64,000 nt of DNA, taken from an uncultured Gammaproteobacteria bacterium (GTDB lineage: Bacteria > Pseudomonadota > Gammaproteobacteria > Pseudomonadales > Pseudohongiellaceae). The first letter of the stretch is position 1. Every line of letters begins with the position of its first letter. The translations under genes were made by a program, and so were the position numbers. Shown piece after piece: positions 9,348 through 18,729 of the stretch. The DNA lies in NCBI GenBank assembly GCA_913060495.1, contig CAJXRP010000017.1, positions 1 to 64,000 on the forward strand, written 5' to 3'. The notes under the pieces were generated by a model. It was not told where the DNA came from, searched no databases, and was given only the letters and a program-made list of their open reading frames with translations.

Positions 9348-9470
9348 TTAGAACACATAGTTTCCAATGAAATAGGAACCTAGCATTATCACTACATAGC
9401 AAGCGAAGATTGCGCTCACTACTGGCAATAGTTTTTCGTGTCGTTCTTGTTCGTGTACAGACATAGTCAT
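9348..9470 (-). CDS. Small single-pass membrane protein, 40 residues
   Basis: The ORF starts ATG at 9470 with AGGAGA just upstream and ends TAA at 9348. A charged N-terminus (HEQERHEK) is followed by about 23 hydrophobic residues (LLPVVSAIFACYVVIMLGSYF), so it is a likely one-helix inner-membrane peptide. It lies 118 bp downstream of the hybrid histidine kinase on the same strand and is convergent with kynU. Function unknown. The good ribosome binding site and the compositional split between charged tail and helix are the reasons to call it. Confidence 0.6.
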   Translation of the reverse strand: MTMSVHEQERHEKLLPVVSAIFACYVVIMLGSYFIGNYVF

Positions 9471-9587
9471 CTCTCCTAAAAAACTACGACAAAGCATAAT
9501 TCAAGAGGAGGCGAAAACATTGATTTAGGTCATCGTCAGCGCATTAGAGCGAAGCATCAAATGACAGGGACGATAGAATCGAAGTGG

Positions 9588-11387
9588 CTACGCTAGTCCG
9601 GAAGGATTGGGAGACATGGCTTTCTGTAAGGCATCACGCAGTTCTTCCTGACGAAATGGCTTGCTCAAGAAACCCGTCATACCTGAGCGCATAAGATCTC
9701 TTGGATCTTCGTGGACAACATTCGCGGTAACCGCTATTACTGGAATAGTCGATCTACTTCCATCCATAGCACGAATTTTCCTAACCGCAGTCACTCCATC
9801 CATAACTGGCATCTGCAAGTCCATCATAATCAAACTCACGATATGATCAGGCAAATATTCTAAAACTTCCCTGCCATTTGACATCGTGACTACCTTGTGA
9901 CCGTCGGCCTCCAATAGGCGAGATAAAACCATACGGTTAACTGCGTTGTCATCCGCAACCACTATCGACAACGAGGGTAGTTTTATTGCAGCGCGACTAG
10001 TGGGTTTAATGACAGGAGCCTTCGCTCTCTGCAGCGGCAGGAAGACTGTAAAAGTAGAACCCCTACCCGGCACGGAGTTGACTGCGATCTTACCACCCAT
10101 AGCAGAAACCAGTTGCTTAACGATGGTTAACCCAAGTCCAGAGCCACCAAATTTACGCATTGTAGTCTTGTCAGCCTGAACGTAGGGTTCAAAAAGGCTG
10201 GCCTGCGCCTGCTTATTAATGCCCACGCCTGTGTCTGCCACTTTCAAACGCATACGCTCCAGCGCTGTATCCAAAACCACTTCTACCTCGCCGGTATTGG
10301 TAAACTTTACTGCGTTGCCTACTAAATTCAGCAATATCTGGCGTAATCTGGTGGGGTCACCGCGGACGTAATCGGGAATATCGTCCTCGATGACCAGAGA
10401 AAACTTTACACCCTTCTCTTTGGCCTGAAACGCCAATGGCGCTAGTGTCGATCGGAACAATTCATCAACATTGACAGGCACCTTCTCCAGCTCAATCGAT
10501 TGACTGTCCAGGCGAGATAGATCCATAACATTATTGATAAGCTCTAGCAGCGTCTCGCTACTTTGTAACACCACGTCGACCAATTCTTTCTTCTTGCCAG
10601 GCAAGTCGCCGTCTTTAAGCAATTGCGAAGCGCCGATTACACCGTTCAATGGAGTGCGTAACTCATGGCTCATTGCCGCCAGAAAAGAGGCTTTTGCCTG
10701 CTCTGATTGGCGCGCCTCGTTCTCTGCCAGAGTACGATCATGCACCTCTATTTCGAGCGCTTGCACAGTGTCGCTTAGTTTTTTCTCGGCTGTTACTTGC
10801 GCATTGCGGAACACGAAAGTAGCAGAGGACAACATTAGCAGAACGAGAGTGGCCTCAAATGCCAGCGCGAGCGCTCGGGTGCCTTCCATCGGGCCAGAAA
10901 AGGGAAACTCGTAAGCTGTGTACTGCAAGTATGCAAATACCCAGAGCGTGATTACACAGATGAGCGCCCAGATAACGCCAGCCATTCGCCCCGCCACGAG
11001 CGATGCAATAGCGGGCAGACAAAGCAACCAGGCCCAAGTGTTTCCCCAGACGCCGACCGAGGTCATCGCCACACACATGACCACCCAAAAGGAGGCAATA
11101 GGTAGTTGCGAGGCCAGCAACTGTTGGTTGAAATAGGCTTGTAAGTAAAGTCCGAAAAAGACCACAACCGTAGCGATCGCGATGTAAATGTTATCGCGCA
11201 CGCCGTCGGTGTAATAATTTGAAACGATCAGGCCTATCGCGACTGGAAGCACAAGGAAGACCGTTGTGGAAAGAGTACGACGCTCCCGCAGCATTACGGG
11301 GTCACTCTTTGAAGGTTGCAGGCCTCCGTTCCATAAAAACTTAAGATGATTAATCAAAACATGCCTGCCGCTCAATTTTTGAATCAC
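9588..11387 (-). CDS. Membrane hybrid sensor histidine kinase with receiver domain
   Basis: 599 residues. About five to six membrane helices occupy residues 30-205. A short coiled coil leads to a HisKA domain (phospho-acceptor His in MSHELRTPLNG), a HATPase domain (GTRFGGSGLGL-type glycine box, here GGSGLGLTIV) and a C-terminal receiver with phospho-acceptor Asp in MMDLQMPVMDG. No HPt domain follows, so phosphotransfer to a separate HPt or response regulator is expected. The membrane part has no recognisable ligand domain, so the signal is unknown. No partner response regulator gene is adjacent. Confidence 0.88.
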   Translation of the reverse strand: MIQKLSGRHVLINHLKFLWNGGLQPSKSDPVMLRERRTLSTTVFLVLPVAIGLIVSNYYTDGVRDNIYIAIATVVVFFGLYLQAYFNQQLLASQLPIASFWVVMCVAMTSVGVWGNTWAWLLCLPAIASLVAGRMAGVIWALICVITLWVFAYLQYTAYEFPFSGPMEGTRALALAFEATLVLLMLSSATFVFRNAQVTAEKKLSDTVQALEIEVHDRTLAENEARQSEQAKASFLAAMSHELRTPLNGVIGASQLLKDGDLPGKKKELVDVVLQSSETLLELINNVMDLSRLDSQSIELEKVPVNVDELFRSTLAPLAFQAKEKGVKFSLVIEDDIPDYVRGDPTRLRQILLNLVGNAVKFTNTGEVEVVLDTALERMRLKVADTGVGINKQAQASLFEPYVQADKTTMRKFGGSGLGLTIVKQLVSAMGGKIAVNSVPGRGSTFTVFLPLQRAKAPVIKPTSRAAIKLPSLSIVVADDNAVNRMVLSRLLEADGHKVVTMSNGREVLEYLPDHIVSLIMMDLQMPVMDGVTAVRKIRAMDGSRSTIPVIAVTANVVHEDPRDLMRSGMTGFLSKPFRQEELRDALQKAMSPNPSGLA

Positions 11388-11524
11388 GCCTAATAAGGCA
11401 AAACCCTAATCTCTCTCCAACCTCGGAATCTCCGAGCTGAGTAAGATACCATACCTGATTAGGCACCGCAGGCTGATTCAGAATAATAAGCGATGATTAT
11501 TTGATGCAGTTCAAACTACCGCAA

Positions 11525-12577
11525 CTACCCTTGTTTTTGGTTCAGATGTCGCTGTGAAATCTCATAGACCGAACTAAACCAGACTGGCTCATCGTTGAGA
11601 TTTGGTACGAGCTGAAAGACCTCTCCGCCCCCTTCCATAAACTGCTCGCAGTACTCAATACCGATCTCGTGAATCGTTTCTAGGCAATCAGAAACAAATG
11701 AGGGTGTGACTACAGCTATTTTCTTACAGCCAGATTCAAGCAATTTTTCCAGATGATCATCTAGATAGGGCTGGATCCAAGCCTGGTTGCCGAACCGTGA
11801 TTGGAACGCTACAGAGTATCTATCCTCGCTCCAACCTAGGGCTGCAACGACATTCTTTGTAGTACCGATGCACTGCGCTCGATAACAGAGGCGATTCTTG
11901 TCCGTGATTTGCTCACAGCAGCTTCCGAACCCACAGACTCCATGACTGTCGGCCTTCTTTATATTTGACTCCGGCAGGCCGTGATAACTGAACACCACAT
12001 GATCCACCTGCTCTTCTTGAAGATGCTTACCAATTAAATCTGCCCAAGCTCGCACAAACGCGGGTTCAGCATAGAGGTCGTTGATGAACTGCAATTTAGG
12101 CGCTGTTTTCCATTTGGCGGCTTCCTGCTTCACCTCATGAAATACTGATGCGGTCGTTGCCGTGGAGTACTGTGGAAAAAGCGGCAACACTAGAATTTCA
12201 TTTCTGCCCTTACTTTCCAACTCAGCCATTGCCTCAGCTATGAATGGCTGGCTATACGCCATGCCATTGAGCACCAGCACGTCTTCGCCAGCACTAGAAT
12301 AGGCGTCCTGCACACTTGCCTGCAGCCGGTCGGCATAGACCTTCAACGGGGACCCCTCTTCCATCCAGATAGTCGCGTAATCCTTGGCCGTCTTTGGAGC
12401 ACGAAATGGCAAGATAATCAGATTGCGCAAAAGCCACCTGCCCAGCGGGTTCATATCGAAAACAAAGGGATCCGAAAAGAAATGCTTATAGAAGTCTCTC
12501 AGACCCTTTGCAGTTGGTTCGGCTGGAGTACCTAAATTTAGTAATAAGACAGCTTTTGACATGGAATTACGGCTCAT
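11525..12577 (-). CDS. hemH: Ferrochelatase with internal cysteine cluster
   Basis: 350 residues. It inserts ferrous iron into protoporphyrin IX, the last step of haem synthesis. Family signatures are LLNLGTP near the N-terminus, the catalytic His in SYHGLPE (about H199) and the acidic metal path PSFVSDCLETIHE. Five cysteines (C215, C220, C221, C231, C236) lie within 22 residues, directly after the catalytic loop. Some bacterial ferrochelatases carry a [2Fe-2S] cluster on internal cysteines, and this looks like one of them. The start at 12577 has no clear ribosome binding site. The ATG five codons later is an alternative. Confidence 0.93.
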   Translation of the reverse strand: MSRNSMSKAVLLLNLGTPAEPTAKGLRDFYKHFFSDPFVFDMNPLGRWLLRNLIILPFRAPKTAKDYATIWMEEGSPLKVYADRLQASVQDAYSSAGEDVLVLNGMAYSQPFIAEAMAELESKGRNEILVLPLFPQYSTATTASVFHEVKQEAAKWKTAPKLQFINDLYAEPAFVRAWADLIGKHLQEEQVDHVVFSYHGLPESNIKKADSHGVCGFGSCCEQITDKNRLCYRAQCIGTTKNVVAALGWSEDRYSVAFQSRFGNQAWIQPYLDDHLEKLLESGCKKIAVVTPSFVSDCLETIHEIGIEYCEQFMEGGGEVFQLVPNLNDEPVWFSSVYEISQRHLNQKQG

Positions 12578-12809
12578 TTTCTGATTGTGAGGAAGAACCC
12601 ATCTATACGTTCAATCCCTGTAAACAGGATCAATAGCAGGCTAAATTTCTCTAACGACAGGTGTGCGGCGATGGTAAAGCGAAACCGCCCCTCGAAGCCA
12701 GTCTTTCACACCTAGAAATTGCATGCCCGCAGCCTCGGTGCAGCTGCAAACCGAGTTAGAGTCCAGTAGACTGCTAGTATTCCATTCCCGCTAGGTACAA
12801 GGATCCGTT

Positions 12810-13703
12810 ATGCATAAACTATTCGGCAATTCTCTTCTTATACTTACCGGTACGCTAGCCCTGACGCAGCTTACTGTAGCCGCCGAATCCGGGCTCATAG
12901 CGCCTGGCGCCGAGGTGATCGAAGTACGGAGCGGCCTTGGCTTCATCGAAGGCCCAGTCTCCGACGCGGCCGGCAATCTCTACTTTTCTGATATAGAGAA
13001 TAACCGTCTACACAAGCTAGCCCCTACCGGTGACATGAGCAGCTTTCATGAGCCAAGCAACCGCGCCAACGGTCTAACATTAGATCTAGACGGTGGTTTA
13101 TTAATTTGCGAACAAGAGGCCGGCAGACTCGTAAAGATGGATGGTAATGGCATCATCACAGTGGTTGCCGACAGCTATCAAGGAAACCCCTTCAACAGCC
13201 CCAACGATGCCTGGGTTCATCCAAACGGCAGCATCTATATGACTGACCCCCGCTACCAATACCCCGTCGGGAGCTTACCCCAAGAGGGGGAATACGTTTA
13301 TCACATCTCTGCGGACCATCAGGAAGTTACTGCCATTATTACTGACGTCCCAAAACCCAATGGCGTAGTCGGTACCGAGGATGGAAAGACTCTCTATATT
13401 GCCAGCACAGAGCTACGCAAAGTCTTCCGTTACGATATCGACAGCAATGGCCTGGTATCGAATCGAATAGAATTTGCGGATCAAGGTTCGGACGGCATGA
13501 CTCTAGATGAGCACGGCAATGTCTATCTGACGTGGGTGGGTGGAGTGAGTATCCGCAACCCAGCTGGCGAACAAATAGAATTCATTGAGACAGAACAGAT
13601 GCCTGCTAACGTCGGCTTTGGGGGCCGAGACGGGCGGACTCTTTTTATGACGTCGCGCACCAGCCTCTATTCGCTACAGATGAGTGTCGAAGCGAGTAGG
13701 TAG
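12810..13703 (+). CDS. Secreted SMP-30/gluconolactonase-like beta-propeller protein
   Basis: 297 residues with a Sec signal peptide (about 1-25). The repeated pattern of G(N/S)(L/I)Y(F/M)(S/T)D strands, GFIEGP near the start, SPNDAW in the middle and SDGMTLDE late match the metal-binding loops of SMP-30/gluconolactonase six-bladed propellers. Likely a divalent-metal lactonase in the periplasm, substrate unknown. AAGGATCC precedes the ATG by a few bases. It converges on the Kef-type antiporter gene. Confidence 0.8.
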   Translation: MHKLFGNSLLILTGTLALTQLTVAAESGLIAPGAEVIEVRSGLGFIEGPVSDAAGNLYFSDIENNRLHKLAPTGDMSSFHEPSNRANGLTLDLDGGLLICEQEAGRLVKMDGNGIITVVADSYQGNPFNSPNDAWVHPNGSIYMTDPRYQYPVGSLPQEGEYVYHISADHQEVTAIITDVPKPNGVVGTEDGKTLYIASTELRKVFRYDIDSNGLVSNRIEFADQGSDGMTLDEHGNVYLTWVGGVSIRNPAGEQIEFIETEQMPANVGFGGRDGRTLFMTSRTSLYSLQMSVEASR

Positions 13704-13730
13704 TTCGAATAGGCCTGAGAATTCTTTGGA

Positions 13731-15509
13731 CTAAGAAGAAATAGGATTCTTGCTGTCCTGCTCAAATAACTTCTCCAATTCCAACCTGCCCTCTTTTGCT
13801 AGATTTTGCAATTCTGTCATATCATTCATATGTTCGGCCGAGCGTAGCAAGATATCTTCGTCATGCTTACGAAACATACTCATTACCTCCAATGCTTGCC
13901 CCTCTGTATACCCTAGGTGTTCGAGAGTATCGGTTGCTGCCTCGAGGCTACTGGCAAACGTTTCCCGTATCACATTATGTACATTACGCTTATGCAATTC
14001 GTAGGCATGGAAGCGATCGATAGCGCGCGCCACTATGCGAATATCTGGGTTCTGTTCTCGCGCCAGATCGACTATTTGCAAAGACTCATCGAAATCATCT
14101 ACCGCTAGAACCAAAATTCTGGCCTTCTTTACACCTGCAGATAGCAATAGATCTAGACGTGTAAGATCGCCATAAAAGAGCCGATTACCAAACTGTTCTA
14201 CAAATTCGACATGAACTGAATCCTTATCCATGGCTGTAAACGGCACATGGCGGGCTTGTAGCATGCGGCCAACTATCTGCCCAAATCGGCCAAAGCCAGC
14301 AATAATAACTTCCGGCTCATGATCGTCCCAATAGGCATCTTGATCAGGCACGGTTTCACTACGGCAGTGCCAGATCTTGCGCTGCATCACCACCAAAGGT
14401 GAAGTCAGCGCCATCGACAAACCAACGATAAGTGTAATCTGATCAGCAAGATCGATGGTGAAAAGTTGTAGATCCGTCGCTTTAGAAAGCACAACAAAAG
14501 CGAACTCTCCTCCCTGGGACAGCATCAGACCTAACTGAAAACTTTCTTTAAAAGAAACTTTACGCCAACGCAGGATCCCAACAATTACTATTGTCTTGAT
14601 AGCTACCAAAGCGAGCGCTGCAAGAATCATCAATAATGGGTTGGCATACAATAGCGGCAAATTAAGAGTCATGCCTACGGCGATAAAGAATAGTCCGAGC
14701 AAGATTCCCTTGAAGGGCTCGATATCGGATTCGAGTTGATGCCTGAAATTAGAATTTGCCAATAGTATTCCAGCGAGGAAGGCCCCTAGGCCCATCGATA
14801 AACCAACCGCCTCCATCAACAGCGCTACGCTGATAACAATTAACAAACTGGCAGCTGTCATCACTTCGCGATTATTGGTACCTGCAACTATGCCGAGAAG
14901 TGTGTTCAGCCCAAAGCGGCTGCCAGTTAACACGAACAGGATAGCAACAACACCGTAGTACCAAGGCAGAGAATCATTGTTACCAGACTCAGACAGCGCT
15001 ACCACTCCCACCAAGACAAGAATCGGGATAACAGCTAGATCCTGCATCAAAAGAATGCCAAAACCTTTACGACCCAGAGGAGAGGCCAAGATATGTTCTT
15101 CGTTCATTAATTGTATCGCGAACGCTGTGGAGGAAAGAGCGAGGGTGAGGCCTAACACCAGCGACTGCGAGAAATTGAATGATAGGAGCAGCATTAGCCC
15201 TGCGATCACTAGCGTACTGAGTAGTAGCTGACTGCCCCCTATCAGACCGATATGACTGCGCATATTCCAAAGCTTGTTTGGAGCGAGTTCCAGGCCAATA
15301 ACGAACAACAGAAGAATGACGCCATATTCAGCAAAATGCAGCACCTGATCAGGATCAGTAATAACACCCAGCGCGTGAGGACCCAAGACGATGCCAGCGC
15401 ACAGATACCCTAGAATGGCCCCTAAGCCAATCTTCTTAAAAAGGGGCACGGCTATTACCGCAGCGAGAAGATAATACAGCGCGTTGATCAACAGACTATC
15501 GGTATGCAT
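13731..15509 (-). CDS. CPA2-family cation/proton antiporter with TrkA-N domain (Kef type)
   Basis: 592 residues. About 12 membrane helices form a Na+/H+ exchanger domain (residues 1-380), including the HALGVI and GAFLAGILLANS segments typical of KefB/KefC/YbaL. A cytosolic Rossmann TrkA-N domain follows (GFGRFGQIVGRML, near 405-417). The protein likely exports K+ in exchange for H+ and is gated by a nucleotide or glutathione conjugate. No KefF/KefG ancillary gene is next to it. A glutathione transferase gene is in the window but 30 kb away. Confidence 0.87.
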   Translation of the reverse strand: MHTDSLLINALYYLLAAVIAVPLFKKIGLGAILGYLCAGIVLGPHALGVITDPDQVLHFAEYGVILLLFVIGLELAPNKLWNMRSHIGLIGGSQLLLSTLVIAGLMLLLSFNFSQSLVLGLTLALSSTAFAIQLMNEEHILASPLGRKGFGILLMQDLAVIPILVLVGVVALSESGNNDSLPWYYGVVAILFVLTGSRFGLNTLLGIVAGTNNREVMTAASLLIVISVALLMEAVGLSMGLGAFLAGILLANSNFRHQLESDIEPFKGILLGLFFIAVGMTLNLPLLYANPLLMILAALALVAIKTIVIVGILRWRKVSFKESFQLGLMLSQGGEFAFVVLSKATDLQLFTIDLADQITLIVGLSMALTSPLVVMQRKIWHCRSETVPDQDAYWDDHEPEVIIAGFGRFGQIVGRMLQARHVPFTAMDKDSVHVEFVEQFGNRLFYGDLTRLDLLLSAGVKKARILVLAVDDFDESLQIVDLAREQNPDIRIVARAIDRFHAYELHKRNVHNVIRETFASSLEAATDTLEHLGYTEGQALEVMSMFRKHDEDILLRSAEHMNDMTELQNLAKEGRLELEKLFEQDSKNPISS

Positions 15510-15855
15510 AAAGACCTCAAATTCGGCCTACCTAGTGACGGACGGATCGCCGCACCAAATGAAGGCATAAATGAATGTGATTCGAGGCAATATGAGCATA
15601 TTCCCCACTCTAATTTGGCATATAAACTGATTTGAATTATCAGTAACTAACTATGTCGGAACTAGCCGCCTGTTTCGCTACAAAATATAACCCAATATCC
15701 TCTAGAAAGCCCGTAACTATTGGCTTGTAGCTATTTGGTTCGATACCTCTTTAAAGCTACTGAATTTAGCTGCAATTCCATAGAAAACCCGTAGAATTAG
15801 GCGCTTAGGAAAAATTTCCTAAAAGAACACTTTTTCATATAGAGGGGAATACAAC
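15510..15855. other. Intergenic region with interrupted palindrome
   Basis: 346 bp between the divergent antiporter and the copper/haem fusion gene. The notable element is TTAGGAAA-AA-TTTCCTAA at 15805-15822, an 8-bp inverted repeat centred about 42 bp before the start codon. That position suits an operator or promoter-overlapping site. A strong ribosome binding site (GAGGGG, around 15842-15847) precedes the GTG start at 15856. No small gene is seen. Confidence 0.45.
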
Positions 15856-17688
15856 GTGAAAAAATCATTGGGATTAGCCTTAGCGGCAGCCCTCGTTTCC
15901 ACCACGGTAAATGCTGGTGAACGAGTTGGCGACTTCGCTTTGATCGACCATCAAGGTGCGATTCAGCACATGGCTTGGTACGACGATCATAGCGCAGTAG
16001 TAATCATGCCTTTGGCGAGCAGCCAAAGCGACGTCGTAAGCTTGAAGGCTCTGCAAGAGAAGTACGCTGAGCAAGGCGTTCAATTCTTCTTGTTAAACCC
16101 TGCCCTGCAAACCGACCGCGCTGCAGTACAGAGCGATATTTCAGCCATGGGCCTAGATCTTCCTGTGTTAATGGATGACGCCCAACTAGTAACAGAAATG
16201 CTAGGTGTTAGCCGCCTAGACGAGGCTGTACTTTACAACCCAAGAAATTTTGAGATGCTCTACCGCGGACCAGTTACCGACATAGAAGCTTCGCTCGAAA
16301 AACTAGTCGCTGGCGAGAATTTCGAAATGGTTTCGGTTGCAGGCAATGGCTCCGCAATTGAATTCGCTAATCTGGATGCACACGCAAATCTTTCCTATGA
16401 GAAGGATATCGCACCAATCATTGCGGAAAATTGCGCAAGCTGTCACCGCGACGGCGGCATCGCACCATTTGCTATGGACAGCAGCCTTACCGTCCAAGGT
16501 TGGTCGCCGATGATTCGCGAAGTGGTTATGACTAAGCGCATGCCGCCAGGCCAAGTTGACAACAAAGTCGGTCATAAGATGAAGAACGAAATGAATCTTA
16601 GCGACGACGAAATGCAGAAGCTTGTTCGTTGGGTAAACACTGGCTCTAAAGTAGACAGTGAGAACGACCCGCTAACAGCTCTAACATGGCCTACAACTAA
16701 GTGGTCTCTAGGCGAACCTGATTTAATCGTAAAGGTTCCAGAGCAAGCGATACCAGCTACAGGCGTTGTGGATTATATGGACATTCCTATCGACCTTGGT
16801 CTTGAGGAAGATGTCTGGATCAAAGGTAGTGAAGTCGTTCCTGGCGATCCAGCGGTGTTGCACCACATCATCACTACGGTTGTCCCGCCAGAAGGCGCAC
16901 CTGATTTTCAGCAGATCCTAATGGACTTGCTTGCATCCTTGCCTGCTGAAAAAGCACAGTCGATTCGCACTAAGCTTTTCGCAGCAGTGGCTTCGGGTCA
17001 ACAGCCAAACATCGGTGAAATTTTTAAAGAAATTCCCGAAGTTGATATTGGTGTCTTCTTAGGTGGTGGCAGTGATCCCGACTTAGGAACTGTTGCAGGT
17101 TATGCGCCGGGCAACAACATAACCCTCAACCCTCCGGGTGTCGGCGGTTTGTTGAAAGCTGGTACTACCCTAAACCTGCAGATGCACTACACAACCTCAG
17201 GTAAAGAAACTACTGACGCAACCGAGATCGGCATCTACTTCTATGAAGATGGCGTAGTGCCTGAAGAGCGCATGTCTGGCGGCGTAGGCAATGCCTTCTC
17301 AATTGCTATTCCTGCTCAAGCGAAAGATCATGAGATGGAGCTAGTTACACTCGTTCCTGAAGATGCAGAACTGTATAGCCTAATGCCACATATGCATTTC
17401 CGCGGCAAACGCATGAAGTTTACAGCCCAGTACCCTGACGGCAGCGAAGAGTTGCTGCTATCTGTTCCTGCCTATTCCTTCAACTGGCAGCTTGCCCATG
17501 AACTAGAAGAGCCTCTTAAAGTTCCAGCTGGCACCAGAATTGTTGCAACAGGTGCTTTCGACAACTCATCGCAGAACGCGTTCAACCCTGATCCTAGCGC
17601 TGAGATCAACTGGGGCGAACAAAGCTGGGAAGAGATGTTCATGGGCTTCTATACATGGAAGAACATTGATCAAGGTGGTTCTGACTAA
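15856..17688 (+). CDS. Secreted redoxin / cytochrome c / copper monooxygenase-like fusion protein
   Basis: 610 residues. A Sec signal peptide (1-20) is followed by a thioredoxin-fold redoxin-like domain (about 22-150). A single cytochrome c motif CASCH follows (C193 to H197). The C-terminal half resembles copper type II ascorbate-dependent monooxygenases (peptidylglycine monooxygenase/DBH-like), with candidate copper ligands in VLHHIITTV and MPHMHFRGK. The redoxin part lacks a CxxC active site. The haem may feed electrons to the copper centre in place of ascorbate. Substrate unknown. It is monocistronic, with a perfect terminator immediately after. Confidence 0.75.
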   Translation: MKKSLGLALAAALVSTTVNAGERVGDFALIDHQGAIQHMAWYDDHSAVVIMPLASSQSDVVSLKALQEKYAEQGVQFFLLNPALQTDRAAVQSDISAMGLDLPVLMDDAQLVTEMLGVSRLDEAVLYNPRNFEMLYRGPVTDIEASLEKLVAGENFEMVSVAGNGSAIEFANLDAHANLSYEKDIAPIIAENCASCHRDGGIAPFAMDSSLTVQGWSPMIREVVMTKRMPPGQVDNKVGHKMKNEMNLSDDEMQKLVRWVNTGSKVDSENDPLTALTWPTTKWSLGEPDLIVKVPEQAIPATGVVDYMDIPIDLGLEEDVWIKGSEVVPGDPAVLHHIITTVVPPEGAPDFQQILMDLLASLPAEKAQSIRTKLFAAVASGQQPNIGEIFKEIPEVDIGVFLGGGSDPDLGTVAGYAPGNNITLNPPGVGGLLKAGTTLNLQMHYTTSGKETTDATEIGIYFYEDGVVPEERMSGGVGNAFSIAIPAQAKDHEMELVTLVPEDAELYSLMPHMHFRGKRMKFTAQYPDGSEELLLSVPAYSFNWQLAHELEEPLKVPAGTRIVATGAFDNSSQNAFNPDPSAEINWGEQSWEEMFMGFYTWKNIDQGGSD

Positions 17689-17710
17689 TACAGACTATCT
17701 AAGCAAGACG

Positions 17711-17748
17711 AAAAAAAGGGTGAACTCGTAAGAGTTCACCCTTTTTTT
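17711..17748 (+). terminator. Strong terminator, symmetric A/T flanks
   Basis: A 17-bp perfect stem (17711-17727 with 17732-17748) has a GTAA tetraloop. The outer seven pairs are A:T, so it ends in a T tract on either strand and could work in both directions. It lies 22 bp after the fusion gene. Confidence 0.93.
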
Positions 17749-17846
17749 ATTCTCAGAAGAAACACCCTACTTTGAGGCATTACCCTACTGAGTTTTCCCT
17801 TTTTCTATCCTTCTAATAAAGTAACTACTTCGTTTGAAGAGTAACT

Positions 17847-18428
17847 CTATTGACCGCGTGGCGGTGGAAGTGTCCAGTCACACTCATCGCATTCTGGTGA
17901 AGTATTGTTTTCAGCTAGCACCGCAAAGATAAAGTCGCGCCAAACTTCATTTGGCTGCCACACGGTATTCATATCCGCTTTCGCCTCTGCTATTGGAACA
18001 TCGTCATAAATAACCCGATAGAGAAAACTAAATGCCGTAGCCCGTGCATTAACCTGACAATGTAACAATGTTTTCTTGTCGGTATTGCGTTGCATAGAAT
18101 CGGCGAATGCATAAAAGTCTGAAGGCAGGGGATTATCAAAATCTACTGGCACCTGCATGTATTCCATCCCCAGACCCTTTACTACTAAATCCGCGTCCGG
18201 CACTGCATTTTGATTGTTGGTAAACGCTATATAGACAATTCTCTCAAAGCCATTCTCCGCAATAGTCGCAAATTGTTCGCGACTCGGTTGCCCCGAGCTT
18301 GCAAAAGTTGAACTGTACTGGCGGAAATTCGTTATCTCTGCCAAGGCTGGATCAGCCTCTTCCACAGCATAAGAACTGAAGGCTATAAAAGGTGTGAGGA
18401 TTAGTAGACTCGATAGGATTTTATTCAT
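17847..18428 (-). CDS. Secreted dual-specificity-phosphatase-like protein with altered P-loop
   Basis: 193 residues from ATG 18428, chosen because GGAGAAGC lies just upstream and a signal peptide follows immediately. The frame stays open upstream to 18536, but that part is unlike a leader. After the signal peptide (about 1-20) comes a fold of the DUF442/tyrosine phosphatase-like class. The P-loop reads HCQVNARAT, giving Cys-x4-Arg instead of the Cys-x5-Arg of active phosphatases. It may be a variant or inactive enzyme, or a sulfur transferase relative. The N-terminal domain of the SQR fusion at 21872-23581 is of the same broad class. Not linked to a clear partner. Confidence 0.6.
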   Translation of the reverse strand: MNKILSSLLILTPFIAFSSYAVEEADPALAEITNFRQYSSTFASSGQPSREQFATIAENGFERIVYIAFTNNQNAVPDADLVVKGLGMEYMQVPVDFDNPLPSDFYAFADSMQRNTDKKTLLHCQVNARATAFSFLYRVIYDDVPIAEAKADMNTVWQPNEVWRDFIFAVLAENNTSPECDECDWTLPPPRGQ

Positions 18429-18729
18429 TGCTTCTCCAACTGTGATCTTTGCATCTAATGCATTATTTGACTGCTGAAATACTATAGCAGAGGACTCTGT
18501 GGAACTTCTATCAAAAACGCAGCAGCATACTGTCACAACTGCATGCGGTACATACTGAGCAAACAGACTATAAATCAGCTAGGGGAATGAATTATTCTCT
18601 TTTTATTTCAAATAGTTATGCCAAGTAAAACATCTTCCAGCGAGTATCGTGGTGCGGGCGTAGGTGATCTCCACGTACTTGGCGCTCACTACGAGAACAA
18701 ACTTAGAGTAGCTCTCAATAGAAAAGTAG
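18429..18729. other. Intergenic region without recognised gene
   Basis: 301 bp upstream of the phosphatase-like gene and downstream of the exchanger gene, which is read towards it. A 45-codon ORF on the plus strand (18617-18754) has no ribosome binding site and runs into the exchanger gene, so I do not call it. No terminator is obvious. Confidence 0.4.
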
